A stretch of 64,000 bases of DNA, from contig NZ_CAJCKW010000012.1 in the NCBI RefSeq assembly GCF_903970965.1, positions 35,057-99,056 on the forward strand. The letters run 5' to 3'. The position numbers and the translations under genes were made by a program. The DNA is from Aureimonas sp. ME7 (lineage in GTDB: Bacteria > Pseudomonadota > Alphaproteobacteria > Rhizobiales > Rhizobiaceae). The stretch's first letter is position 1, and each line of letters begins with the position of its first letter. Below the pieces are notes generated by a model. That model saw only the letters and a list, made by a program, of their open reading frames with translations, had not been told where the DNA came from and ran no database searches. Positions 37,278 to 46,493 of this stretch are shown here, in pieces.

Positions 37278-40200
37278 CTAGATGCCTATGTCCTGAAGCA
37301 GGCCGGCGGCCAGCGTTAGGCGGGCGACCGAGGTGTCGCCCGTTCCCGCCAGCCGTTGCAACCGCTCGGCGGCGGACTGGAGCATGTCACCTTGCGCTCC
37401 TGCCCACTCGGCGACGGGATCGTCGCCCGTCCCGTCGCGCAGCGCGAGGATCGTCAGGCGCCGCCGTTCCCGAGCGATCTGACTACCGGCCCGTTCCAGC
37501 GCCAGGGTTTCGTAGTAGTCGCCGGGCTGCTGCGCGATGAGAGCTTGTTCCAACTGATCGACGTGAAGGAAACGGCTCATCTCGACATAGGCCTGGAGCG
37601 CTTCCTTCACCGATCGACCTGTTTCACGTGAAACATCTTCGATGTCCGGGACGAGACGTAGGAGCGTGAGGGCGGCGACACGGGAGGCCAACTCGTCGGG
37701 CACGCCCTTCGCCGTCCAGTCTGCCTGACGGCTCGCGACCTCGCGGCTCGCATCGCCGCCGGCCAGTTCGGAAAGCGAGGGCGCAAGTTCGGACGAAAGT
37801 CGCCCGAAAATGGCGACGGTCTCCGCGAGATCGAACGCGCCGCGCCGGGCGAGAATGCTGACGCCGACCTGTAGGAAGAAGGACACGGCGGCGTAGAGCT
37901 CGTTCTGGACGTCGCCCGGCACGCGCGCATCCACCGCGTCGATGCGCTTTAGAAGGTCGGCGATGCCGAACCCGTCGAACACGGCGACATAGGCGGCGGC
38001 GAGCGCGCTGGCGGAGCGGCCGGTGGCGTCGCGCAAGACCGTGGCGAAGGACACGCCGAGCCGGTTGACGAACTCGTTGGCGAGCCCCGTCGCGATGATC
38101 TCGCGGTGGAGCCGATGGGCGAGGATGTCCGCTTCGAAGCGCGCGCGCATGGGGGTTGGGAAGTAATGGAGGAGGCGGCCGGCAAGATAGGGGTCGTCGG
38201 GCAGCGGACCGGCGACGAGGGCGTTGAAGAGGTCGATCTTGGCATAGGCGAGGAGTACGGCCAGCTCTGGTCGCGACAGGGTCTGGCCCCGGGCGCGAAG
38301 GTCGGCGATCGCGGCAGGCGAGGGGAGGGTTTCCACCGCGCGGTCGAGCGCGCCGGTCTCCTCCAGCGCCGCCATCAGCCGGGCCTGGAGCGCAAGGCGC
38401 GAAACGCCGGCCTTTTCCTCCAGCGAGATCGCCAGGGTCTGCGCGTAGTTGTTGGCGAGCACGAGATGGGACACGTCCTCCGTCATCGAGCCGAGCAGCG
38501 TGTCGCGCTCCTCGCGCGAGATGCGACCTTCGGCGAGCGCAGCCCGGAGGGCGATCTTGAAGTTCACCTCGACGTCGGACGTGTTGACGCCCGCCGAATT
38601 GTCGATCGCATCCGTGTTGAGCCGGACGCCCGCGCGCGCCGCCTCGATGCGGCCGGCCTGGCTGAGACCGAGATTGGCCCCCTCGCCGACGACCCGGGCG
38701 CGAAGCTCGCGCGCGGTGATGCGCACGGGATCGTTGGCACGGTCGCCGATGTCGAGATTGGTTTCGGTCGAGGCGCGGATGTAGGTGCCGATGCCGCCGA
38801 ACCAGAGGAGATCGACGGGACTGCGCAGGATCGCGGCGATGATCTCGGCCGGGGTGCCGGACAGCTTGTCGAAGCCGATGGTCTCGGCGGCTTGCAGGGA
38901 AAGACGGATCACCTTGTCGCGGCGCGAGAAGACGCCGCCGCCCGCCGAGATCGCCGAGCGGTCGAAATCGGCCCAGGACGAGCGGGGCAGGGCGAAAAGG
39001 CGCTCGCGCTCGGCAAAGGAGCGGGCCTCGTCCGGGTTCGGGTCGATGAAGATGTCGCGGTGGTCGAAAGCGGCGACCAGCCGGATCCGGCGCGACAGGA
39101 GCATGCCGTTGCCGAAGACATCGCCCGACATGTCGCCGCAGCCGGCGACCGTGAACCGCTCGTTTTGGATGTCCCAGGCTTGGCCCCCGTGGCCCATCTC
39201 GCGGAAATGGCGTTTGACCGCTTCCCAGGCGCCGCGCGCGGTGATGCCCATGGCCTTGTGGTCGTAGCCGGCCGAGCCGCCGGAGGCGAAGGCGTCGTCC
39301 AGCCAGAAGCCGCGCGCGCGCGCCACCGCGTTCGCCGTGTCGGAGAAGGTCGCCGTGCCCTTGTCGGCCGCCACCACGAAATAGGGGTCGAGGTCGTCGT
39401 AGCGCACGACACCGGTCGGCGTCGCGGTTTCGCCCGAGGGCTCGATATTGTCGGTGACCGACAAAAGCGAGGCGATGAAGACGACATAGGCCGAGCGCCC
39501 CGCCTCGAACCACGTTTCGCGGTTGGACGGGTCGGGGAGCTGCTTGGGGTAGAAGCCGCCCTTGGAGCCGACGGGCACGATCACCGCGTTCTTGACCTGC
39601 TGCGCCTTCACGAGGCCGAGGATCTCGGTGCGATAGTCCTGGCTCCGGTCGGACCAGCGCAGGCCGCCACGCGCCACGGGGCCAAAGCGAAGGTGGACGC
39701 CTTCGACGCGCGCGTCGAACACGAAGATCTCGCGGAACGGCACGGGCGCGGGCAGCCCCTCGATGGCGTGCGGATCGAGCTTGAAGGCGAGCGCCGGCTT
39801 GACAGCGGCGGGCGTCGAGCCGGGATCGGCCGAGACGTCCGGCACCGCGTAGAAGTTGGTGCGCAGCGTGGCGAGAACGACGCCGAGAAGCCGGCGCACC
39901 ACACGGTCCTCGTCGAGGCTGGTGATCGCGTCGAGCTCGGCGCGGATGTCCAGGAGCGGCTGCAAGGCGCCGCGCGCGGCCGCGCGGGCGGCCTCCGCGT
40001 CGCCCGCGAGCTCCTCGGGCAGATCGTCCGTGCGTCGCTCCAGCGCCGGGTCGAAGGCGCCCGCGAACATCGCGACGAGCGCCCGGGCGACCGCCGGCTG
40101 GCGCTCCAGAACCTGGGCCATGAAGTCGGGCGTCGTGGCGAAACCCGTCTGGCGGAGATAGCGGGCATAGGCGCGCAGAAGGTTGGCCTCGCGCCAGTCG

Positions 40201-42161
40201 AGCCCGGCCGAAAGAACCAGTGCGTTGAAGGCGTCGTTCTCGATCCGCCCGTCGATCACCGCCTCCAGCGTCGCCTCGAGGGCGAGGCCCTTGTCGCCGA
40301 GCGCGGCCTCAAACCCCGAGCGCGGCGTCAGTTCCATGTCGTGCAGCCAGACATGGGTGCCGTCGGGGCGCACGATCTCGTGCGTCTGCTCGGCCAGCGG
40401 CGAGAAGCCCATGTTCTCCAGGATCGGCACGCGCCGCGACAGGGACAGCGCTTCGCCGAGGTTGAAGAGCTTAAGGCGCAAGGGCGCGCCGGGCTCGTCG
40501 TCGCGGCGGTAGAAGTCGAGGCCGAGCGGGGCGGCGGAGGTCAGCGACAGGATGTGGCCGGCATCCTCCACCGCTTCGTCGGGGTCGACCGCGTCGCGGT
40601 ATCCGCCGGGCAGGCCGGAGCCGAGCGCCATCAGGGCGCCGAGCTGGCCGGTGCGCGCGGCCGCGCGCTCGAAGCCGAGCGACCAGTCGCGCGCGATCCC
40701 CGTGATCTCGGCTTCCAGCTCGCCGGTATCGGGATCGGGCGTCGGCCCGCCCGTGCGGCCGATGATGAAGTGGATGGTGGCGAGCGCGCCTTCGGGAAAG
40801 TTCGGGTAGTAGGCCGAGACGTGGCCGTCGTAGCGCTCCGCGAGCAGCACCCCGATCTCGTCGCGCAGGCGCGCGTCATAGCGCTCGCGCGGCACGAAGA
40901 CGAGAACCGACACGAAGCGGTCGAACCGGTCGATGCGCGGCAGGACGCGGATGCGCGGGCGCTCGCCGAGCTCGGTGACGATGCCCGCGAAGCGCTCCAG
41001 AAGATCCACGTCGATCTGGAACATCTCGTCGCGCGAATAGGTCTCGAGCGCCACCGCGAGCGCCTTGCCCGAATGCGAGCGCGGGGCGAAGCCGAAGCGC
41101 TCCGTCACCACGGCCGCCTTGCGTCGGAGATAGGGAATGGTGGCGAGCGGGCGGGTGTAGGCGCTGGCCGCGAACAGGCCGACGACGCGAAGCTCGCCGA
41201 CGAGCGCGCCTTGCGCGTCGCGCAGCTTGATGCCGACATAGTCCATGTAGGTGCGCCGGTGGACGCGCGAGCGCGCGTTGGCCTTGGCCACGATCAGCGG
41301 CTCGGGGTCTTCCAGAAAGCTACGCAGCTCCGGGCTCGGCTCGCCGGCGGAGCCCTCGCGGCGCAGGACGCGGACCTCCGGGTTCCGGAGGATGCCGAGC
41401 TCGCCGCCCTCCACCTGGCGCAGCGCCTCGCCCTCGCGGAAATAGGCGAACTCGCGGATGCCGAGGAAGATGAAGTTGCCCTCGCACAGCCAGTCGAGAA
41501 GCGCCGCGCCCTCGCGGTCGGCCGCCGCGAGATCGGGCTCGGTGCGCTCGTTTGCGCGCACTTCTATCCGTTGCGCCTCGGCGCGCACACGCTCGCGCAT
41601 CGCCTCGAAGTCGGCATTGGCGGCGGCGACCTCGGCGAGGATTTCGCGCAGGCGGGCGGCGAGCGCCTCCTCGCCGGCGGGGTCGGGCATCGGCTCGAAC
41701 ACGACCTGGATCAGGCTGACGGATTCGCCGGTCTCGGGCCCCGAGCGCTGGTCGCCGAACCCCGCGATCGCGCCCGCCCCGTCGCGCTGGACGGCGAGGA
41801 TCGGGTGGGAGATCTCGTGGATCGCGGGCGCCCGGTCGGCGATCTCGGCCAGAACCGAGTCGAACAGGAAGGGCATGTCGTCATGGACGAGGGTCGCGAC
41901 GCTGATCGGCTCGCCGGCACGCAGTTCGCCGCGCAGGCGCCGCACCGAAACGGTGGCCTCGCCCGGCTGGTGTCGGCCGAGCACCGAGACCGCTTCCTCG
42001 GCGAGGCGGGCGAGCGCTTCGGGCTGGATGGCGAGAAGATCCTCCGCCGGCGGCCGGGCGAACAGGAGCGGGCTCAGCCGGGCGGCGGGGCCTTCCGCCG
42101 GAAGATGGGCGAGGACGTCGGCCAGGATCCGGTTCTTCTGCAGGGTCGGTTCGGGCGTCAT
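37278..42161 (-). CDS. gdhB: NAD-specific glutamate dehydrogenase, large 180-kDa type
   Basis: A 1627-residue cytoplasmic enzyme that oxidises glutamate to 2-oxoglutarate and ammonia with NAD. The long N-terminal ACT-like regulatory region (about 30-650) is followed by the catalytic domain with LRFGPVARGGLRWSDR, VKNAVIVPVGSKGGFYPK and VAAFDHRDIFIDP, then the NAD-binding part with VVGEGANLGLSQAGRIE and DAIDNSAGVNTSDVEVN. Length matches the family. The ATG at 42161 follows GAGGA. A perfect parS site is embedded near the C-terminal coding end (VSRET). Symbol usage varies for this family. Confidence 0.93.
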   Translation of the reverse strand: MTPEPTLQKNRILADVLAHLPAEGPAARLSPLLFARPPAEDLLAIQPEALARLAEEAVSVLGRHQPGEATVSVRRLRGELRAGEPISVATLVHDDMPFLFDSVLAEIADRAPAIHEISHPILAVQRDGAGAIAGFGDQRSGPETGESVSLIQVVFEPMPDPAGEEALAARLREILAEVAAANADFEAMRERVRAEAQRIEVRANERTEPDLAAADREGAALLDWLCEGNFIFLGIREFAYFREGEALRQVEGGELGILRNPEVRVLRREGSAGEPSPELRSFLEDPEPLIVAKANARSRVHRRTYMDYVGIKLRDAQGALVGELRVVGLFAASAYTRPLATIPYLRRKAAVVTERFGFAPRSHSGKALAVALETYSRDEMFQIDVDLLERFAGIVTELGERPRIRVLPRIDRFDRFVSVLVFVPRERYDARLRDEIGVLLAERYDGHVSAYYPNFPEGALATIHFIIGRTGGPTPDPDTGELEAEITGIARDWSLGFERAAARTGQLGALMALGSGLPGGYRDAVDPDEAVEDAGHILSLTSAAPLGLDFYRRDDEPGAPLRLKLFNLGEALSLSRRVPILENMGFSPLAEQTHEIVRPDGTHVWLHDMELTPRSGFEAALGDKGLALEATLEAVIDGRIENDAFNALVLSAGLDWREANLLRAYARYLRQTGFATTPDFMAQVLERQPAVARALVAMFAGAFDPALERRTDDLPEELAGDAEAARAAARGALQPLLDIRAELDAITSLDEDRVVRRLLGVVLATLRTNFYAVPDVSADPGSTPAAVKPALAFKLDPHAIEGLPAPVPFREIFVFDARVEGVHLRFGPVARGGLRWSDRSQDYRTEILGLVKAQQVKNAVIVPVGSKGGFYPKQLPDPSNRETWFEAGRSAYVVFIASLLSVTDNIEPSGETATPTGVVRYDDLDPYFVVAADKGTATFSDTANAVARARGFWLDDAFASGGSAGYDHKAMGITARGAWEAVKRHFREMGHGGQAWDIQNERFTVAGCGDMSGDVFGNGMLLSRRIRLVAAFDHRDIFIDPNPDEARSFAERERLFALPRSSWADFDRSAISAGGGVFSRRDKVIRLSLQAAETIGFDKLSGTPAEIIAAILRSPVDLLWFGGIGTYIRASTETNLDIGDRANDPVRITARELRARVVGEGANLGLSQAGRIEAARAGVRLNTDAIDNSAGVNTSDVEVNFKIALRAALAEGRISREERDTLLGSMTEDVSHLVLANNYAQTLAISLEEKAGVSRLALQARLMAALEETGALDRAVETLPSPAAIADLRARGQTLSRPELAVLLAYAKIDLFNALVAGPLPDDPYLAGRLLHYFPTPMRARFEADILAHRLHREIIATGLANEFVNRLGVSFATVLRDATGRSASALAAAYVAVFDGFGIADLLKRIDAVDARVPGDVQNELYAAVSFFLQVGVSILARRGAFDLAETVAIFGRLSSELAPSLSELAGGDASREVASRQADWTAKGVPDELASRVAALTLLRLVPDIEDVSRETGRSVKEALQAYVEMSRFLHVDQLEQALIAQQPGDYYETLALERAGSQIARERRRLTILALRDGTGDDPVAEWAGAQGDMLQSAAERLQRLAGTGDTSVARLTLAAGLLQDIGI
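37620..37635. promoter_or_regulatory. parS: parS centromere site 3 (inside gdhB)
   Basis: TGTTTCACGTGAAACA is a perfect 16-bp parS, about 25 kb right of parB, within the coding sequence of the glutamate dehydrogenase near its 3' end. Confidence 0.92.
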
Positions 42162-42279
42162 GGCGGTCCTCGCTCGGGCGGTCGTCTCGAAGGGCTCCCC
42201 GTCGGAAAGCCCCTGGCGAATCATCTCACGATCGGATGACGGGAACATGGGTCCGGTGGCGGAACAACAGGCATCGTGC

Positions 42280-42918
42280 TCAGATTTCCACCAGGCGGTC
42301 GGGGATCTCGTTGCCTACCCCCACGCGGGGCGGAAACGAGCCGGCGAGGATTTCGCCGACATAGGTGACGGCGTCCGCGAACCCGTCGGCCAGCCGGTCC
42401 TCACGGGCAGCTTCGACGAGGCCCGCCACCACTTCGTCCCAGGTGTCCTGGTCGACATGGGCGGCGATGCCGGCATCGGCGATCACCTCGGCATGGCGCT
42501 CGGCCTCCGACACGAAGAGGAGGACGCCGGTTCGATCGGCGGTCACATGGAGGTTGTGGGCGAGGAACTGCGCGGCGGCCATGCGCGAGGCACGGGCGCG
42601 CGCGAAGCCCGCCGGCACGAGGCGGCGGCGAAGGCCGGGCAGGGCGGCGAGGGCGAGCGACAGGAGCGCTGCGACAATGAAGAGGATGCCCGTCGCCTCG
42701 ACGCCGCCGACGGGGCGGCCGGCAAGCTCTAGGATCAGCGTCGCGGCGAAGGCCGCCGGGATCAGGGCCGCCACCGCGATGGCCGCCGCGCCGAAACCGC
42801 CGTTCTCGCCCGACGAGCGGGCGAACACGGCGTAGATCTCGGCGCTGGTGCGCGTTTCGGCGCGCGCGATGGCGTCCCGCACGCGGGCATGGTCTTCGGG
42901 GGAAAAGCGCAAGGTCAT
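42280..42918 (-). CDS. TPM-domain protein with membrane segments
   Basis: A 212-residue protein with a TPM (DUF477) fold split by two membrane segments: MTLRFSPEDHARVRDAIARAETRTSAEIYAVFA precedes hydrophobic stretches at about 43-64 and 73-94, and HNLHVTADRTGVLLFVSEAERHAEVIADAGIA follows. The family role is unclear; some members help photosystem repair or have phosphatase activity. It starts 2 bases after the stop of the other TPM gene and forms an operon with it and lemA. Confidence 0.82.
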   Translation of the reverse strand: MTLRFSPEDHARVRDAIARAETRTSAEIYAVFARSSGENGGFGAAAIAVAALIPAAFAATLILELAGRPVGGVEATGILFIVAALLSLALAALPGLRRRLVPAGFARARASRMAAAQFLAHNLHVTADRTGVLLFVSEAERHAEVIADAGIAAHVDQDTWDEVVAGLVEAAREDRLADGFADAVTYVGEILAGSFPPRVGVGNEIPDRLVEI

Positions 42919-42920
42919 GG

Positions 42921-43721
42921 CTACCAGCTCCCCGACGATCCGCCGCCGCCGAACGAGCCGCCCCCGCCCGAAAAGCCGCCGCCACCCGAACTCGACCAGC
43001 CGCCGCCGCCCATGCCGCCGATCGTCGGACCGAAGGTGGTGACGACGCGCCCGTTGCGCCCACGCCGCGTGGTGCGGGTGCCGTAGGTGCCGGTCCGGCG
43101 CGCGGCCAGAAACGCCAGAAGCAGGAAGAAGCCCCAGCCGCCGAAGAACAGGAGGCTCCAAAGCGCCAGGAAGCGCGGATCCTCGTTGCGGGTTCCCCGC
43201 TCCCAGGGAGGCAGGCGTTCGGCGCGCTCGGCCACCGCCGCGCCGTTGCCCGACAGGATTTCGACGAGCGTGCCGGTGCCGGCCTCGATGCCGCCGGCAA
43301 AATCTCCCGAGCGGAAGAGAGGCAGGATGTCGCCCTCGATCACGGTGCGGGTGAGGGCGTCGGTCAAGGTGCCTTCCAGCCCGTAGCCGACCTCGATACG
43401 CACCTTCCGCTCGGCTGGCGCCACGAGGAGGATGGCGCCGTTGTTTTGCCTAGCCTGGCCGATGCCCCAGGCGCGGCCGAGGCGGTAGCCGTAGTCCTCG
43501 ATCTCGTAACCGCCGAGGCTCGGCACGGTGGCGACGACGAGCTGGTCGCTCGTCTTGGCTTCCAGGGCTGCAAGCTTCGTTTCCAGCCCTTCGCGCTGGC
43601 CGGCGGAGAGGAGGTTCGCTTCGTCCACCACGCGCCCGGTCAGGGCGGGAAAGTCCTGCGCGCCGGCCGGCAGCGCGAGGAAGAAGCAGACGACGATCAG
43701 GAGGGGGGACAAGGCGCGCAT
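42921..43721 (-). CDS. TPM-domain (YgcG-like) membrane protein with Gly-rich tail
   Basis: A 266-residue exported protein. It has a signal peptide of about 22 residues, a TPM domain (LTGRVVDEANLLSAGQREGLETKLAALE through VRIEVGYGLEGTLTDALTR, about 25-160), a membrane segment at about 185-205, and a Gly/Ser-rich tail ending in GGGGSFGGGGSSGSW-type repeats. The order lemA-TPM-TPM is a common envelope cluster of unknown function. The ATG at 43721 is preferred over an in-frame TTG at 43730. Confidence 0.85.
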   Translation of the reverse strand: MRALSPLLIVVCFFLALPAGAQDFPALTGRVVDEANLLSAGQREGLETKLAALEAKTSDQLVVATVPSLGGYEIEDYGYRLGRAWGIGQARQNNGAILLVAPAERKVRIEVGYGLEGTLTDALTRTVIEGDILPLFRSGDFAGGIEAGTGTLVEILSGNGAAVAERAERLPPWERGTRNEDPRFLALWSLLFFGGWGFFLLLAFLAARRTGTYGTRTTRRGRNGRVVTTFGPTIGGMGGGGWSSSGGGGFSGGGGSFGGGGSSGSW

Positions 43722-43735
43722 CGCGCTCAAGATCC

Positions 43736-44365
43736 CTATTGGAAGGACACGGTGGGCGGCGTCGAGGCCCCGGCGCTCGCCTCGAAGGCCTGCATCGGCT
43801 TGGCTTCCGGATACAGGATGCCGGCGATCCAGCGGCCCGGAATGGTGCGCAGCTCCGTGTTGTAGACCCGCACCGCCTCGATATAGTCGCGCCGCGACAC
43901 CGCGATGCGGTTTTCCGTCCCTTCCAGCTGGCTCTGGAGGGCGAGGAAGTTGGCGTTGGACTTCAGGTCGGGATAGCGCTCCACGGTGACGAGAAGGCGC
44001 GACAGAGCGCCCGACAGCTGATCCTGCGCCGCCTGGAATCGCTGGACCGCGGCCGGGTCGGTGAGTTGGTCGGCGTTGATCGTGGTCTGCGTCGCCTTGG
44101 CACGCGCTTCCACCACGGCGGTCAGCACCTCGCGCTCCTGCGCGGCGAAACCCTTCACCGTTTCCACGAGGTTGGGAATGAGGTCGGCGCGGCGCTGATA
44201 CTGGTTCTGCACCTCGGCCCAGGCGGCCTTTGCCTGCTCCTCGTAGGTCGGCACGTTGTTGACGCCGCAGGCCGACAGGAGCGGAACGAGAAGAAGCGCG
44301 GCCAGCGCCGGCAGGAGGGAGCGGGCGCGGGGCAGGGCGCGGAGGCGGAAGGCTGCGGCGATCAT
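43736..44365 (-). CDS. lemA: LemA family lipoprotein
   Basis: A 209-residue LemA protein. The N-terminus has a signal-anchor with LVPLLSACG, a lipobox with Cys at residue 33, then the LemA four-helix domain: VQNQYQRRADLIPNLVETVKGFAAQE, LLVTVERYPDLKSNANFLALQSQLEGTENRIAVSRRDYIEAVRVYN. The role is unknown, probably envelope-associated. The gene starts the lemA-TPM-TPM unit; 14 bases separate it from the next gene. Confidence 0.88.
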   Translation of the reverse strand: MIAAAFRLRALPRARSLLPALAALLLVPLLSACGVNNVPTYEEQAKAAWAEVQNQYQRRADLIPNLVETVKGFAAQEREVLTAVVEARAKATQTTINADQLTDPAAVQRFQAAQDQLSGALSRLLVTVERYPDLKSNANFLALQSQLEGTENRIAVSRRDYIEAVRVYNTELRTIPGRWIAGILYPEAKPMQAFEASAGASTPPTVSFQ

Positions 44366-44489
44366 GGGTCCCTCTTCGAGCCGGATGGTCGCAACCCGTT
44401 ATAGAGCGATGCCGCCGCTTGTCGCGCGTGGGGCGGCGCCCGATCCCGCAACTTGCCCTCGATCGGCTTTTCCGTCAGGGTCCCGCTTC

Positions 44490-44744
44490 ATGACGAGCCC
44501 CTCCGACGACCGAGCCCGGCAGGCCGAAGCCGAGGCGATCCTGCGCCGCGTGCGGGAGGAAACCGACCCGCAGACCGGGGCGGCGGCCGGAAGCATGGCC
44601 CATGGCGTGCGCCGTCACTTTTGGGGCGCGGACGCCGACCCCGCCGACCGGATGGAGGTCTGGGGCATGCGCATCGGCCGGCTCGCCGGCCTCCTCGCCT
44701 TCGTGGTGCTCGCCGCCATGCTGGCGAACCAGCTTTCCTCCTGA
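44490..44744 (+). CDS. Small single-pass membrane protein
   Basis: An 84-residue protein: a charged N-terminal half (MTSPSDDRARQAEAEAILRR) and one C-terminal membrane helix (about 62-82, GRLAGLLAFVVLAAMLANQL). It resembles small uncharacterised inner-membrane proteins of Rhizobiales. It lies just ahead of pdxY, 22 bases apart, and divergent from lemA. Confidence 0.65.
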   Translation: MTSPSDDRARQAEAEAILRRVREETDPQTGAAAGSMAHGVRRHFWGADADPADRMEVWGMRIGRLAGLLAFVVLAAMLANQLSS

Positions 44745-44766
44745 TTTAAGCGGAGCCGATCGCATC

Positions 44767-45669
44767 GTGTCCGTCGCTTCTCCGAGCCCCGGCGACAAGC
44801 CGGCCGTCATCTCCATCTCCAGCCACGTGGCGCGCGGCACGGTGGGCAACCGCGCCGCGGTGTTCGCGCTGGAATCGCTCGGGTTTCCCGTGTGGTCGGT
44901 GCCGACCGTCACCCTGCCCTGGCATCCCGGCCACGGGCCCGCAACGCGCATCGTGCCGGATGAGGCGGCGTTCTCGGCCTTTGTCGACGACCTCGTGCGC
45001 GCGCCCTGGCTCGGCGAGGTCGGGGGCGTCGTCACCGGCTATTTCGGGGCGAGCCATCAGGTGGAGCCGGTGGCGCGCCTCGTGGACGCGGTGCGGCGCG
45101 CCAATCCGAAGGCGGTGTATCTGTGCGACCCGGTGGTCGGCGACGGGACGGAAGCGGGGGGGCGGCTCTACCAGCCGGCCGAGACGCTGGAGGCGATCCG
45201 CGATCACCTCATCCCGCGCGCCGACATCGCGGTGCCCAACCGCTTCGAGCTTGAATTCCTGACCGGGCTGGAGCTTTCCACCAATGCGCATCTGGCCGAG
45301 GCGGCCGCCGCGCTCGGGCCCTCCAGCGTCGTCGTCACCTCGGCCTTTCCTCTCTTACGCGGTGGTATCGGCAATCTCCTGGTGGAGGGCAGCCTTTCCG
45401 TGCTGGCCGAGCACCGGCGCATCGAGGAGGTGCCGAACGGGCTCGGCGACCTCACGGGCGCGGTGTTCCTGGCGCGCATCCTGTCCGGCATCTCCGGCGA
45501 AAAGGCGCTGCAGAGCACGACGGCCGCCGTGTTCGAGATCCTGGCGCGCACCACCAAACGCGGCCGCGACGAGCTGGCGCTGGAAACCGACGCCGACAGC
45601 CTGAAGACGCCGATGGCCATGGTGCAGATGCGCCGCTTGGCGCCCGTCGGAGGCAAGACGAGGGCTTGA
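44767..45669 (+). CDS. pdxY: Pyridoxal kinase
   Basis: A 300-residue ribokinase-fold kinase that makes pyridoxal 5'-phosphate. VISISSHVARGTVGNRAAVFALESLGFPVWSVPTV, GYFGASHQV, YLCDPVVGDG and PNRFELEFLTG are PdxY-type blocks. The catalytic motif, usually GTGD, reads GLGDLTGAVFLAR, a Leu substitution with the Asp kept. The start is a GTG at 44767 (VSVASPSPG). Its stop overlaps the DUF429 start. Confidence 0.87.
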   Translation: MSVASPSPGDKPAVISISSHVARGTVGNRAAVFALESLGFPVWSVPTVTLPWHPGHGPATRIVPDEAAFSAFVDDLVRAPWLGEVGGVVTGYFGASHQVEPVARLVDAVRRANPKAVYLCDPVVGDGTEAGGRLYQPAETLEAIRDHLIPRADIAVPNRFELEFLTGLELSTNAHLAEAAAALGPSSVVVTSAFPLLRGGIGNLLVEGSLSVLAEHRRIEEVPNGLGDLTGAVFLARILSGISGEKALQSTTAAVFEILARTTKRGRDELALETDADSLKTPMAMVQMRRLAPVGGKTRA

Positions 45670-46463
45670 GCGCCTTTCGCGCGCTCGCCGGGGTCGACGG
45701 ATGCCCGGCCGGCTGGGTGGCGGCGATCGAGCGCCGCCCGGGCGAAGGGGAGCTGGAGGTCTTTCCCCGTTTCGAGACGCTTCTGGCCGATCTTCCCGGC
45801 GACGCTCTGGTCGTGGTCGACATGCCGATCGGCCTGCCGGAGCGGATTTCGGGGCATGGTCGCGGTGCCGAACAGGCGGTGCGCGAGGGTCTCGGGGCCC
45901 GCCGGTCCAGCATCTTCGCCATTCCCGCGCGCGCGGTGGTGGAAGCGGCGGCCGGGCCCCGTCGCGCGATGGCGGAACTCGCCATCGCTCATGCCCGCGT
46001 CTCGACGCTGGCCCGCGCCCTGTCCAACCCGCCGCGTGGCGTTTCGCGACAAGGCTTCATGCTGTTTCCTAAGATCCTCGAGCTCGACACGCTCCTGCGC
46101 GCCGACCCGGCGCTTTCCGAGCGGGTTCTGGAAAGCCACCCGGAAGCCGCCTTCGCGCGGCTGAACGGGGGCGCAGCGATGGCCCATCCCAAGAAGCGCA
46201 AGGGCATCGGCGAGGCGCCGGGGCTGGAGGAACGGCGCGCGGTTCTGCGTCGCCATGACCTTCCCCCGGCGCTTCTGGGCGCGCCGCGCCCTCGCGGGGC
46301 GGGAGAGGACGACCGGATCGATGCCTGCGCCATGCTGCTCGTGGCGCGTTCGGCCGCGCGAGGGGAAGCGCGGCCCTGTCCCGAACCCCTGGAGCGCGAC
46401 GCGCACGGGCTGCCGGTGGCGATCTGGCTACCCCCTTGTGCGTCGCGGGACAAATCGGGTTAG
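45666..46463 (+). CDS. DUF429 protein
   Basis: A 265-residue protein of the DUF429 family, predicted to have an RNase H-like fold and possible nuclease activity. The N-terminal GVDGCPAGWVAAI, VVVDMPIGLPE, ESHPEAAFARLNG and DDRIDACAMLLVA carry the conserved acidic residues. The best start is a TTG at 45666 that overlaps the pdxY stop by 4 bases, which indicates translational coupling. Confidence 0.75.
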   Translation: MSAFRALAGVDGCPAGWVAAIERRPGEGELEVFPRFETLLADLPGDALVVVDMPIGLPERISGHGRGAEQAVREGLGARRSSIFAIPARAVVEAAAGPRRAMAELAIAHARVSTLARALSNPPRGVSRQGFMLFPKILELDTLLRADPALSERVLESHPEAAFARLNGGAAMAHPKKRKGIGEAPGLEERRAVLRRHDLPPALLGAPRPRGAGEDDRIDACAMLLVARSAARGEARPCPEPLERDAHGLPVAIWLPPCASRDKSG

Positions 46464-46493
46464 AAGCGTTCCGAACCCGCGACGGAGCGCCGG

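Noticed and set aside
38106..42239. 1377-codon open frame antisense to the glutamate dehydrogenase
   Set aside because: It mirrors gdhB on the opposite strand; long antisense frames are expected in GC-rich coding DNA, and it shows no family pattern.
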